Position numbers and translations under genes: made by a program
Source of the DNA: a virus
Length of the DNA stretch: 39,639 nt
IMG/VR virus record: IMGVR_UViG_3300048918_000150
Location: 1-39,639 of that record
Direction: 5' to 3' (one strand)
Shown here: in pieces, positions 21,657 to 28,021 of the stretch
Layout: every line of letters starts with the position of its first letter
Position numbering within the stretch: position 1 is the stretch's first letter
Notes under the pieces: model-generated
Told to the model about the DNA's origin: nothing
What the model saw: the letters and a program-made list of their open reading frames with translations, nothing else
The model's database searches: none

Positions 21657-21674
21657 CGTTCCAGAAATGGAACG
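21657..21674. repeat. Inverted repeat between pL and the repressor terminator
   Basis: CGTTCCA and TGGAACG are perfect 7-base arms around GAAA. It differs from the GAAAC operators. It could be a transcript hairpin or a site for another regulator. Confidence 0.4.
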
Positions 21675-21687
21675 TTAGTACGTCGTT

Positions 21688-21716
21688 AAGAAAAGAAAGG
21701 CCGCTCTAGGCGGCCG
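21688..21716 (-). terminator. Terminator of the repressor gene
   Basis: On the minus strand GGCCGC pairs with GCGGCC and is followed by a T-rich run (TTTCTTTTCTT). The repressor stop codon TAG lies in the loop. It would stop repressor transcription before it reaches pL. Confidence 0.7.
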
Positions 21717-22029
21717 GTGTGTCCTTGCCGGCGAGCTGCGCGGCAAGCCCCAACAACATCTTTCGCTGCTCTGCGTTGAGCAGTCGGAACAGCTCGATCA
21801 AGTCCTTTTCATCCTGCAAATCGATCACCACGGCATCATCCCCCACGACCTCCGACACGGTTAACCCGGCCATCCGGGCCAACTCCTTGAGCTCTTCGAC
21901 GGAGACTCCGCGCTTGCCACTGAGCTTCTGACCGACTGCCTGCCCGGAGATCCCCAGGCGGCGGCCAGCTTCGGCAGCAGAGATGCCCTTGTTGGTGAGG
22001 GCAGCGGCGAGTCGTTCGTACCAGCGCAC
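21706..22029 (-). CDS. CI-like repressor (XRE family)
   Basis: About 107 residues. The N-terminal half is an XRE helix-turn-helix: AAEAGRRLGISGQAVGQKLSGKRGVSV contains the turn and recognition helix. The C-terminal part (DLIELFRLLNAEQRKMLLGLAAQLAG) is a short helical dimer segment. It lacks the LexA/CI autoproteolysis domain with its Ser-Lys pair, so induction must work some other way, such as an antirepressor or titration. GTG 22029, with GGA 9 bases upstream, is my choice; TTG 22050 would add 7 residues. It is divergent from the Cro-like gene, with operators between. Confidence 0.75.
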   Translation of the reverse strand: MRWYERLAAALTNKGISAAEAGRRLGISGQAVGQKLSGKRGVSVEELKELARMAGLTVSEVVGDDAVVIDLQDEKDLIELFRLLNAEQRKMLLGLAAQLAGKDTPAA

Positions 22030-22067
22030 TTTAGAGATTCCGGGTCGCAAAGGATGAGAGGTGCATC

Positions 22068-22082
22068 GTAACGTTTTGTTAC
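22068..22082. promoter_or_regulatory. Operator O3
   Basis: GTAAC GTTTT GTTAC has perfect GTAAC/GTTAC arms with the same 5-base spacer. It lies nearest to the repressor gene and may serve in control of the repressor's own promoter. Confidence 0.6.
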
Positions 22083-22103
22083 TTCATGAATCCTTCACCG
22101 ATC

Positions 22104-22118
22104 GAAACAAAACGTTTG
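22104..22118. promoter_or_regulatory. Operator O4
   Basis: GAAAC AAAAC GTTTG is one mismatch from perfect arms. Its end overlaps by 3 bases the proposed -35 box of pR, the same geometry as O2 and pL. Confidence 0.65.
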
Positions 22119-22144
22119 CAATGATCGAAACGATTTGATACGGT
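22116..22144 (+). promoter_or_regulatory. Rightward early promoter pR
   Basis: TTGCAA (22116-22121) and TACGGT (22139-22144) are separated by 17 bases. The start of transcription would fall at about 22150, so the cro message may be leaderless or nearly so. Operators O4 and O5 overlap the two boxes. The same TACGGT -10 appears in the late promoter at 28534-28562. Confidence 0.5.
22127..22141. promoter_or_regulatory. Operator O5
   Basis: GAAAC GATTT GATAC keeps the left arm and part of the right. It lies 23 bases from O4 and overlaps the pR -10 box by 3 bases. Confidence 0.55.
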
Positions 22145-22150
22145 AGGGCC

Positions 22151-22369
22151 ATGAAAGCCCTGACCCTGCTGTACCGAGCCGGTCTGAATCGCGCCACGGT
22201 CGCCGCGGCGATCGAACAGACCCCGCATTCCATCCGGCTCTACGAACGGGGCGAGCGGTTCCCGGCCCGAGAGCCCTACCTCAACCTGGTCAAGCTCGCG
22301 GAATCCCGCGGCATGACCTTGCTCGCCCGCGACTTCATCGACAACGGCGAGCAGCACAGCACTGACTAA
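22151..22369 (+). CDS. Cro-like small DNA-binding protein
   Basis: This 72-residue protein contains NRATVAAAIEQTPHSIRLYERGERFP, a helix-turn-helix of the YdaS/Cro-like type in which SIRLYERGER resembles the recognition helix plus turn. It is the first gene of the rightward operon, divergent from the repressor. It should bind the same operators and favour lytic growth. The ATG has no clear Shine-Dalgarno and lies almost at the predicted pR start point. A terminator follows at once, as in lambda cro-tR1. Confidence 0.7.
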   Translation: MKALTLLYRAGLNRATVAAAIEQTPHSIRLYERGERFPAREPYLNLVKLAESRGMTLLARDFIDNGEQHSTD

Positions 22370-22375
22370 ACCGGA

Positions 22376-22405
22376 CCCGACCGCGGAGAGCGGCCGGGTT
22401 TTTTT
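22376..22405 (+). terminator. Terminator after the cro-like gene
   Basis: CCCGACCGC pairs with GCGGCCGGG (one mismatch) around a 5-base loop, followed by seven T. It is the counterpart of lambda tR1 and would hold back the downstream early genes. Confidence 0.8.
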
Positions 22406-22420
22406 GTAACCGAAACAAGG

Positions 22421-22459
22421 TGTCCGACAGCGTCCGACATGAAAACGGCGTGTCGGACA
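22421..22459. promoter_or_regulatory. TGTCCGACA repeat cluster before the CII-like gene
   Basis: TGTCCGACA (22421-22429), CGTCCGACA (22431-22439) and the inverse TGTCGGACA (22451-22459) lie between the terminator and the CII-like gene start at 22474. The first two are direct repeats with a 10-base period, and the third is inverted. This looks like a regulator binding site. Confidence 0.55.
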
Positions 22460-22473
22460 ACAGGGGGAAGGGG

Positions 22474-22863
22474 ATGGACAAGCAGCAAATTCCGCTGTTC
22501 GTGGAGGACTACAACGAGGCGATCCGCGCCACGGTGCAGGCCCTCGGCGGCTTCAAGCGCATCGGCGCGGAACTCAAGCCCGACATGGCGGTCGACGCCG
22601 CGGGCCGTTGGCTGTCCGACTGCTGCAATCCGGACAAGCGCGAGAAGCTGGCGCCATCCGAGCTTGCCTACATCCGCAAGCGGGCCCGCGCGGAAGGCGT
22701 GCACATCCTCGTCGCCTACGAGCTGCGCGAGGCCGGTTACGCCGAGCCCCAGCCGCTCGAGCCGCAGGACGAGCGCGCGGCCCTCATGCGCGACTTCATC
22801 AAGGCCCAGCAGGGCATGCAGGCCATCGTCGCGCGCATGGAGCGCATGGGCGGTGGGGCATGA
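22474..22863 (+). CDS. CII-like phage regulator (CP76 type)
   Basis: This 129-residue protein has a helical body (NEAIRATVQALGGFKRIGAEL, then LSDCCNPDKREKLAPSELAYIRKRARAEGVHILVAYEL) that resembles the phage regulatory CII/CP76 family, which acts in the lysis-lysogeny choice. The C-terminal helix (ALMRDFIKAQQGMQAIVARMERMG) could mediate oligomer formation. ATG 22474 follows a GGGGGAAGGGG ribosome site; an upstream GTG (22420) would run through the repeat cluster and is less likely. It is the second gene of the rightward operon, the place of cII. Confidence 0.65.
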   Translation: MDKQQIPLFVEDYNEAIRATVQALGGFKRIGAELKPDMAVDAAGRWLSDCCNPDKREKLAPSELAYIRKRARAEGVHILVAYELREAGYAEPQPLEPQDERAALMRDFIKAQQGMQAIVARMERMGGGA

Positions 22864-23054
22864 ACGACTGGACCCCCGACCAGCAACGCGCCGCGCTGCG
22901 GATGCAGGCGGCCCAACTGCGCGAGGTCACGCTGCAATGCGATGACGCGCTGCACTACGCCCGCGAACGCCGCTTCGAACAGTGGCGCCAGGACACGGTC
23001 TACCCGCAGGCGGTGAACCGCTGGGTGGCCGCGATCGGGGAGGGTGCCCGATGA
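22860..23054 (+). CDS. Small unknown early protein
   Basis: This 64-residue protein, MNDWTPDQQRAALRMQAAQLREVT..., is one long amphipathic helix with a Trp-rich end (AVNRWVAAIGEG). It overlaps both neighbours by ATGA. It may assist replication, but no family is recognised. Confidence 0.5.
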   Translation: MNDWTPDQQRAALRMQAAQLREVTLQCDDALHYARERRFEQWRQDTVYPQAVNRWVAAIGEGAR

Positions 23055-23434
23055 GCGCGCAACTCGCGATCGACTTCCGCCGGCCCCAGCGTCCGTACTG
23101 GCCGACCACGCCGCTCTCCCTGCACCAAATGGCCGGCGCGATCCGCCTGGCCGAGCAGCAGGACGAGGCCGTCGTCGCCATCTTCCGCGCGCTGCAGTCG
23201 AAGCTGACGCCCTCGCAGGTGCACCTGATCGGCCAGCGCAACGGCCGCCAGTGGCTCCTGACGAGCGTGCGCCGCTCCATGACCAACCTCGCCAATGAGG
23301 GCGGTCCGCTGGTGCGCTGCAACGAAACGCAGGAAGGACCCTACGGCCGACCGGAGCATTTTTGGCGGCTGGCGACGACACAGGCCGCATGCCCCCAGCG
23401 CGACCCTGCGCCCGTCAACGTGGAGGGTGCGTGA
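23051..23434 (+). CDS. Putative winged-helix early protein
   Basis: This 127-residue protein has its central part (SLHQMAGAIRLAEQQDEAVVAIF, LTPSQVHLI, LLTSVRRSMTNLANEGG, then GRPEHFWRL) laid out as a winged helix-turn-helix, with the last strand pair forming the wing. Proteins of this shape occur before replication genes in other phages. It might bind DNA at the origin or regulate; this is inferred. It overlaps the previous stop by ATGA, and its own stop overlaps the next start. Confidence 0.5.
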   Translation: MSAQLAIDFRRPQRPYWPTTPLSLHQMAGAIRLAEQQDEAVVAIFRALQSKLTPSQVHLIGQRNGRQWLLTSVRRSMTNLANEGGPLVRCNETQEGPYGRPEHFWRLATTQAACPQRDPAPVNVEGA

Positions 23435-23679
23435 TGTTGGCCGCCCTCCTAGAACGCCTCACCGACTGGCGCCGCGAGCGCCGGATTCGCGTCCTGCGCG
23501 AGCAAATCCGGGCCGCGTACGAGGCCGGCGATAAGACGGGTGTCACCCGTCACGCCAACGCCCTGTTCGCCGAGTGCGACGCCCGCAGCGAGGCGCAGAA
23601 GCAGCGCATGGAGCGCCGCATCCTCGACCGGATGGATCCGCACGCCCGCGCTGTGTTCGAACGCAGCAGGGGAGCGTGA
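23434..23679 (+). CDS. Small Arg-rich early protein
   Basis: This 81-residue protein is helical and very rich in Arg (LTDWRRERRIRVLREQIRAAYEAGDKTG, KQRMERRILDRMDPHARAVF). ATG 23434 is directly preceded by a GTG at 23431, which is an equally possible start. GGAGGG lies about 7 bases upstream. It is immediately before the replication genes. The function is unknown; nucleic-acid binding is possible from its charge. Confidence 0.45.
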   Translation: MLAALLERLTDWRRERRIRVLREQIRAAYEAGDKTGVTRHANALFAECDARSEAQKQRMERRILDRMDPHARAVFERSRGA

Positions 23680-23680
23680 C

Positions 23681-24409
23681 GTGGCCCGTATCCGGACGAT
23701 CAAGCCCGAGTTCCCACAGTCCGAAAGCATGGGGCGCGTCTCCCGCGACGCCCGCCTGTTGTTCGTGATGTTGTGGCCGATCTGCGACGACCACGGGAGA
23801 ACTCGCGCGGCCTCGCGAATGCTCGCGAGCCTTCTTTTTCCCTACGACGATGATGCGCCGGGGCTAATCGACGGCTGGCTCGACGAGTTGGAGCGCGAAG
23901 GCTGCATCCGCCGCTACTCCGTCAACGGGTCGACGTTCCTGGAAGTCGCTAACTGGTTGATCCACCAGAAGATCGACAAGCCCAGCAAGCCCCAATTCCC
24001 GGAGCCTCCGGGAAGTCTCGCGAGCCCTCGCGAGGATTCGTCATTGGAAGGGAAGGGAAAGGAAGGGAAGGGAGGGGAAGGGAGCGAGTCGGCTGACGCC
24101 TGCCCCCATGCGGAAATCGTGGCCGCCTACCACGAACACCTCCCGATGTGCCCGGAGGTCAAGACGTGGACCGAACAGCGGCAGAAGAACCTGCGCGCCC
24201 GCTGGAAGGAGGATCCGAAGCGCCAGTCGGTCGCCTACTGGGTTCGGTTTTTCAAGCACTGCGCCGCGTCCGAGTTCCTCACCGGCCTGACGCATCCGCG
24301 TGACGGCAGCGGCGATCCCTTCGTGGCCTCGCTCGACTGGCTCGTCAAGCCTGAGAACTTCGCGAAGGTCATCGAAGGCCGGTATCACAAGCGCGAGGCG
24401 ACGCCATGA
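23681..24409 (+). CDS. Replication initiator / helicase loader (O-like)
   Basis: This 242-residue protein has an N-terminal ~110 residues (ARIRTIKPEFPQSESMGRVSRDARLLFVMLW, DDHGRTRAASRMLASLLFPYDDD, LEREGCIRRYSVNG) that form a winged helix typical of phage replication proteins encoded before a DnaB-type helicase. A purine-coded Glu/Gly/Lys linker follows, then a helical C-terminus that would contact the helicase. The start is GTG 23681, with GGGGAG upstream. Repeats CTCGCGAG and a 39-base purine tract lie inside the gene, where lambdoid phages carry their origin. The stop overlaps the helicase start. Confidence 0.7.
   Translation: MARIRTIKPEFPQSESMGRVSRDARLLFVMLWPICDDHGRTRAASRMLASLLFPYDDDAPGLIDGWLDELEREGCIRRYSVNGSTFLEVANWLIHQKIDKPSKPQFPEPPGSLASPREDSSLEGKGKEGKGGEGSESADACPHAEIVAAYHEHLPMCPEVKTWTEQRQKNLRARWKEDPKRQSVAYWVRFFKHCAASEFLTGLTHPRDGSGDPFVASLDWLVKPENFAKVIEGRYHKREATP
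23802..24084. other. Candidate replication origin inside the initiator gene
   Basis: CTCGCGA-type repeats occur at 23812-23818, 23822-23829, 24017-24024 and 24027-24034, with a degenerate copy at 23802. The last two are followed by a purine-only run (24046-24084) of GGGAA units. Lambda places its iterons and an unwinding stretch within gene O in a comparable way. In GC-rich DNA such words can be chance, so the call is tentative. Confidence 0.35.
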
Positions 24410-25704
24410 GCGCCGCTGCCGAGAACGTGCTGGGCGGAATCATCATCGGCGGCAAGGACGCCTATTGGCGCGTCGCCGACCTGCTGAACCCCGAGGACTT
24501 CGCGCGCCCGGGACAGGCAGACCTGTACCGCATCTGCGGCGAGATTGCCCGCGGCGCCGGTGCGCTCGACGTCATCACGATCGGCGAGGAAGCCGAGCGC
24601 CAGGGCGTGATTTCGGGCGCCGACGTGATCGGGATCGCTAAGTCGACCGCGAGCGCCGCGAACATCCGGGCCCACGCGGAACTGGTGAAGCAGGACGCCA
24701 TGACGCGCCGCGTGCGTGCCATCTGCGCCGAGGGCGCCAAGACCGGCGACGTGGCGACGGTACAGGCGGCATTGACGGCGCTGCTGACCGCGCAGCCGGC
24801 GCATGCGGTGCCCGCGCGCGACGTCCTGAAACGCATGTGGGACGGCGTCATGGAGCGGTATCACGCGGGCGACGTGCTGGCGGGCCACCCGACCGGCATC
24901 CCGCGCTTGGACGAACTGACCGGCGGCCTGCAGCCGGGCCGCGTGTACGGCATCGGCGCGCGCGCCAAGATGGGTAAGACCGTGCTCGCCATGAACATCT
25001 GCGCGCATATCGCGCTGGCGGGCCGGAACGTGGCGGTGTGGTCGCTCGAGATGAGCGACGAGGAACTGATGCAGCGCATGGCGTGTGCCGTCGCGGGCGT
25101 GCCGTCGAAGGTGCTGCAGCATCCGCGCCTGCTGGACACGGTCGACGGCGCGATGAGCCGCCTGCACGAAGCCACAAAGGCGCTGCGCGAGGCTTCGCTG
25201 CGGATCAGTGACCGCACGGACGTGACCATCGAGCAGATCGAGGCGCAGGCCCGCCAGATGCGCGCGTGCGGCCAACTCGACCTGCTGTGTATCGACTACC
25301 TGGGCTTGTTGCGTCTGCCGAAGATGGACCGGCACGACCTCGCCATCGCGCACGTCACGCGCCGGGTCAAGATCATCGCGAAGGAACTGCGCATTCCGGT
25401 GCTGCTGGTGTTCCAGCTCAACCGCGGCAGCGAACACGGCCAGTCAGTGCGCGCGCCGCGCCCGTCCGATGCCCGCGACTCCGGCGCGATCGAACAAGAC
25501 CTCGACGCGATGCTGCTGCTGCATCGGCCGAGCTACTACGACAAGCGCGCGACGCCGGGGCTGCGCCTGGACGTGGCGATTCAGCGCAACGGCCCCACCG
25601 GCCTGATTCACATGACCGACGACCTCGCGTGTTGCCGATTCACCGGCGGCGAGCGCGAGTGGATCGACACCGAATCCCGCCCCAGCAGGGACAACGACCT
25701 ATGA
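24406..25704 (+). CDS. DnaB-type replicative helicase
   Basis: This 432-residue protein has an N-terminal ~130 residues that form the DnaB helical domain (AENVLGGIIIGGKDAYWRVADLL). The C-terminal RecA-like ATPase has Walker A GARAKMGKT (184-192), a catalytic E215 in SLEMS and Walker B LLCIDYLGL with D297. A QLNRGSE segment and an arginine-containing RPSDARDSGAIEQD follow, both typical of DnaB. It unwinds DNA at the phage fork and is probably loaded by the upstream gene product. It is slightly shorter than bacterial DnaB, as usual in phages. Confidence 0.92.
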   Translation: MSAAAENVLGGIIIGGKDAYWRVADLLNPEDFARPGQADLYRICGEIARGAGALDVITIGEEAERQGVISGADVIGIAKSTASAANIRAHAELVKQDAMTRRVRAICAEGAKTGDVATVQAALTALLTAQPAHAVPARDVLKRMWDGVMERYHAGDVLAGHPTGIPRLDELTGGLQPGRVYGIGARAKMGKTVLAMNICAHIALAGRNVAVWSLEMSDEELMQRMACAVAGVPSKVLQHPRLLDTVDGAMSRLHEATKALREASLRISDRTDVTIEQIEAQARQMRACGQLDLLCIDYLGLLRLPKMDRHDLAIAHVTRRVKIIAKELRIPVLLVFQLNRGSEHGQSVRAPRPSDARDSGAIEQDLDAMLLLHRPSYYDKRATPGLRLDVAIQRNGPTGLIHMTDDLACCRFTGGEREWIDTESRPSRDNDL

Positions 25705-25889
25705 AAGGCTGCCGTGCAATCGACACCGAACCCAAGCCGCAGCGGGCGAATGATCCGGGCGTCTACGTCTGCCCGAATTGCGGCGAGCACCTGAGCGGCC
25801 CAGCGCGGTTCTACACCTGCCCGATGGGAAGCGACGACGTGCGCGCGGCGATTCAGTCGGAGCGCACGGTGTACGGGGTGGCGGCATGA
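25701..25889 (+). CDS. Small zinc-ribbon-like protein
   Basis: This 62-residue protein has VCPNCGEHLSG followed by YTCPMG. The C-x2-C pair and a third cysteine (plus a nearby His) could bind zinc. The overlap with the helicase stop (ATGA at 25701) and with the NinB gene shows that it is part of the operon. No family is assigned. Confidence 0.5.
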   Translation: MKGCRAIDTEPKPQRANDPGVYVCPNCGEHLSGPARFYTCPMGSDDVRAAIQSERTVYGVAA

Positions 25890-26350
25890 AGCGCGCCGAG
25901 TACCCGACGCGCAAGGTGCGCCTTGTCGCCGAGGCCCAGCGCGAGAACGCGCTCGCCGCGCTTCGCAATGCGCCGATCGACCCCGACAAGCCGCTCGAGT
26001 TCCTGCTGCGCGAGGAAGTGAAGGCGCGCAAGCCGGACCAAAACGCGCTGATGTGGTCGGGACCGCTGGCGGACATCGCCGAGCAGGGCTACGTCGACGG
26101 GCGCACCTTTTCGGCCGAGGTGTGGCACGAGTACTTCAAGCGCGAGTACCTGCCCGAGGACTTCGATCCGTCGCTGTGCAAGGACGGCTATCGGAAATGG
26201 GACTACACGCCGAAGGGCGAGCGCGTGCTGGTGGGATCGACCACGCAGCTGACGGTGCGTGGCTTCGCGCTGTACCTCAAGCAGGTCGAGGCATACGCGC
26301 AAACTGAGCTGGGCGTGCAGTTCCACGCGAATCCGAGGATGGCGGCATGA
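25886..26350 (+). CDS. ninB: NinB-like recombination mediator
   Basis: This 154-residue protein contains KARKPDQNALMWSGPLADIAEQ and GRTFSAEVWHEYFKREYLP, which match the NinB (lambda Orf) family, followed by LVGSTTQLTVRGFALYL. NinB binds single-strand DNA and helps RecF-pathway or phage recombination. It lies in the same relative position as the lambda nin region, next to a Ref-like nuclease. Confidence 0.85.
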   Translation: MKRAEYPTRKVRLVAEAQRENALAALRNAPIDPDKPLEFLLREEVKARKPDQNALMWSGPLADIAEQGYVDGRTFSAEVWHEYFKREYLPEDFDPSLCKDGYRKWDYTPKGERVLVGSTTQLTVRGFALYLKQVEAYAQTELGVQFHANPRMAA

Positions 26351-26688
26351 ACCCCGAGCTGCGCGACTTCGCCATCCGCGACATCGGCTGCGTCGTGTGC
26401 CGGATGCGCGACCTCGCGCCGCGCGTCGCCGAGAAGCACCACCTACTCACGACCGGACGCCACGGCAACGGCAAGCGTCGCGGAGAGAAGGCGACGGTCG
26501 GTCTGTGCGCGTGGCACCACCGCGGCATTCCTGATCCGGGCCACCAGGAGCGCGACATGGTCGCCATCGCAGGCCCCAGCTACCAGCTGCATGCGGCGCA
26601 GTTCCGCGTGCAGTACCCCGACGACCTGCTGCTGCAGGAACAAAACAAGAGGATAGACGAATGGCTACGGAACACGGTGGGCCGGTGA
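26347..26688 (+). CDS. ref: Ref-like RecA-dependent HNH nuclease
   Basis: This 113-residue protein has GCVVCRM near the N-terminus, KHHLLTTGRHGNGKRRGE, and TVGLCAWHHRGIP. This spacing of Cys and His residues around an HH...HH core is that of the P1 Ref family, HNH-type nucleases that cut at RecA-made D-loops. P1 Ref is about 186 residues, so this is the short core form common in lambdoid phages. It overlaps NinB and the next gene. Confidence 0.8.
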   Translation: MNPELRDFAIRDIGCVVCRMRDLAPRVAEKHHLLTTGRHGNGKRRGEKATVGLCAWHHRGIPDPGHQERDMVAIAGPSYQLHAAQFRVQYPDDLLLQEQNKRIDEWLRNTVGR

Positions 26689-26933
26689 AGCGGCGCACGC
26701 ACCTTACGGCGCAGATCAAGCCGTCCACGAAGCATGCGCTGATGCTGTGGCTGGCGAGCGCCGCGGGGAAGATTGAGGACCAGGCCGCGCGCCTCGCCTG
26801 GTGGGAGGAACACCACGAGCAGGCGGTGGCCGACGCGCTGATCGACAACGGCATGCCGCGCTGGCTGGTGCTGGTGCTGGGCGCGCTGGTGGGTGCGGCG
26901 GTGGTCGCCATTGCGGAGGCGATCCGCGCATGA
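26661..26933 (+). CDS. Small membrane-anchored protein
   Basis: This 90-residue protein is polar and helical for the first 65 residues and ends with one membrane segment (WLVLVLGALVGAAVVAIAEAI). It would be a C-tail-anchored protein of the inner membrane. ATG 26661 lies inside the last 28 bases of the Ref-like gene. It may be a host-interaction factor. No family is recognised. Confidence 0.5.
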   Translation: MATEHGGPVKRRTHLTAQIKPSTKHALMLWLASAAGKIEDQAARLAWWEEHHEQAVADALIDNGMPRWLVLVLGALVGAAVVAIAEAIRA

Positions 26934-27259
26934 ACGACGTCTCCATTGGAACCGTCCGTACGACGCCGGTTTCCGTGCTGGCGGCGAAGTGCGCCGACCG
27001 CATCGCCGACGTGATCGGCAAGGCCGCCGTCACACTCGACCCCGAAGGTCGAGTGTCGATCGAGGATCCCGACGACGCCGCCGAGGCCGACATCGTCGGC
27101 GTATACCGCTGCGACGCGGGCGTCATCACCCTGTCGCGTGCGATCGCCGACGACCTGTTTCACGAAAAGATGGCGCGCGGCTTCGTGGTGAAGCTCAAGC
27201 GCGGCCACGTCATGAGCGACAAGGCCCTGCGCCAGCGCAAGAAGGCGGGGATCGCATGA
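26930..27259 (+). CDS. Unknown early protein
   Basis: This 109-residue protein has an acidic first half (VTLDPEGRVSIEDPDDAAEADIVGVYRCDAG) and a basic, helical C-terminus (KMARGFVVKLKRGHVMSDKALRQRKKAG). It overlaps both neighbours by ATGA. No family or motif is identified; the mixed charge suggests a nucleic-acid or protein-binding role. Confidence 0.45.
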   Translation: MNDVSIGTVRTTPVSVLAAKCADRIADVIGKAAVTLDPEGRVSIEDPDDAAEADIVGVYRCDAGVITLSRAIADDLFHEKMARGFVVKLKRGHVMSDKALRQRKKAGIA

Positions 27260-27411
27260 GCCGCCCGAGCGCGCAGGAGTTTCACCGGGCGATGGACCTG
27301 GGCGGGCAAGCGCGCCGCGCCGGCCACACGCAGGACCGCAACCCGTACCGCAACGGGCTCACCGACAAAGACCGCGTGTTGGCCGAGGCGTGGGACGCGG
27401 GGTGGGAATAA
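27256..27411 (+). CDS. RMF/CrpP-like small protein
   Basis: This 51-residue protein has the pattern A-x2-GG-x-A...NPYRNG...RVLAEAWDAGW, which fits the ribosome modulation factor / CrpP family of very short helix-hairpin proteins. RMF makes hibernating ribosome dimers. Phage members of this group occur widely, but their role is not settled. It overlaps the previous gene by ATGA. The match is by eye over the whole length. Confidence 0.6.
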   Translation: MSRPSAQEFHRAMDLGGQARRAGHTQDRNPYRNGLTDKDRVLAEAWDAGWE

Positions 27412-27458
27412 GGCAAGAAACGCTAACGCGGCGATGCCGCATAACGAGGAGTGAGGTA

Positions 27459-27704
27459 ATGAGCAGCAATTCCAATCAGTGTCTCGGCGAAGGCTCTTAC
27501 TACGAAACCAAAAGCACCGAGCTAGGCACCGGCCCTGAGCCTCCCACCTTGCGTGTTCGCTACATCGACGCTGATGGCGAGGTGCAGCTGATCAATGCTT
27601 TGGACCAGGTCATGCGGTCGTTTTCCCACCTCAATGGCGATGCGCGTCCGCGCGCCGCGCGATGGCTGGCGGACCGCTATTCCTTCTGCCCGGACCCGTT
27701 CTGA
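27459..27704 (+). CDS. Unknown early protein
   Basis: This 81-residue protein begins MSSNSNQCLGEGSYYETKSTELG, then a beta-rich section (TLRVRYIDADGEVQLIN) and a helical Arg-rich end (GDARPRAARWLADRYSF). AGGAG lies about 10 bases before ATG 27459. The 47-base gap before it carries a GCGGC-GAT-GCCGC stem (27428-27440) with no T-run. Confidence 0.5.
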   Translation: MSSNSNQCLGEGSYYETKSTELGTGPEPPTLRVRYIDADGEVQLINALDQVMRSFSHLNGDARPRAARWLADRYSFCPDPF

Positions 27705-27706
27705 GC

Positions 27707-28006
27707 ATGCGCCGGGCAGCCAAGGTCGACGCCAACCACGCCGACATCGTCAAGGCGCTGCGCTCCGCGGGCTGCGGCGTGCTCGACCTGTCCAAAGTCG
27801 GCAATGGCTGCCCGGACCTGCTGGTGACGCCGCCGGTGCATCCGTTCGGCGCGGTGCTGTTGGAAATCAAGGATGCGAACAAGCCGCCGAGCGCGCGAAA
27901 GCTCACGCCGGCACAGGAGAAGTTTCACCGGGCATGGAAAAGCCCGCTGCATGTAGTGACGTCGCCGACCGAAGCGTTGGCGGCGGTGGGGATCAACGCG
28001 GCATAA
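27707..28006 (+). CDS. VRR-NUC nuclease
   Basis: This 99-residue protein has VGNGCPDLLV followed by AVLLEIKDANKPPS, giving the D-x(n)-E-x-K active site of the VRR-NUC branch of PD-(D/E)XK nucleases. The family acts on branched DNA, and phage members are thought to resolve replication or recombination intermediates. The protein is of normal family length. Placing it after NinB and Ref agrees with a recombination-resolution role. Confidence 0.85.
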   Translation: MRRAAKVDANHADIVKALRSAGCGVLDLSKVGNGCPDLLVTPPVHPFGAVLLEIKDANKPPSARKLTPAQEKFHRAWKSPLHVVTSPTEALAAVGINAA

Positions 28007-28021
28007 CCGAAGGGGAAGGGG

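Noticed and set aside
22420-22473. Upstream GTG start giving an 18-residue longer CII-like protein
   Set aside because: The extension would be coded by the TGTCCGACA repeat cluster, and ATG 22474 has a much better ribosome site.
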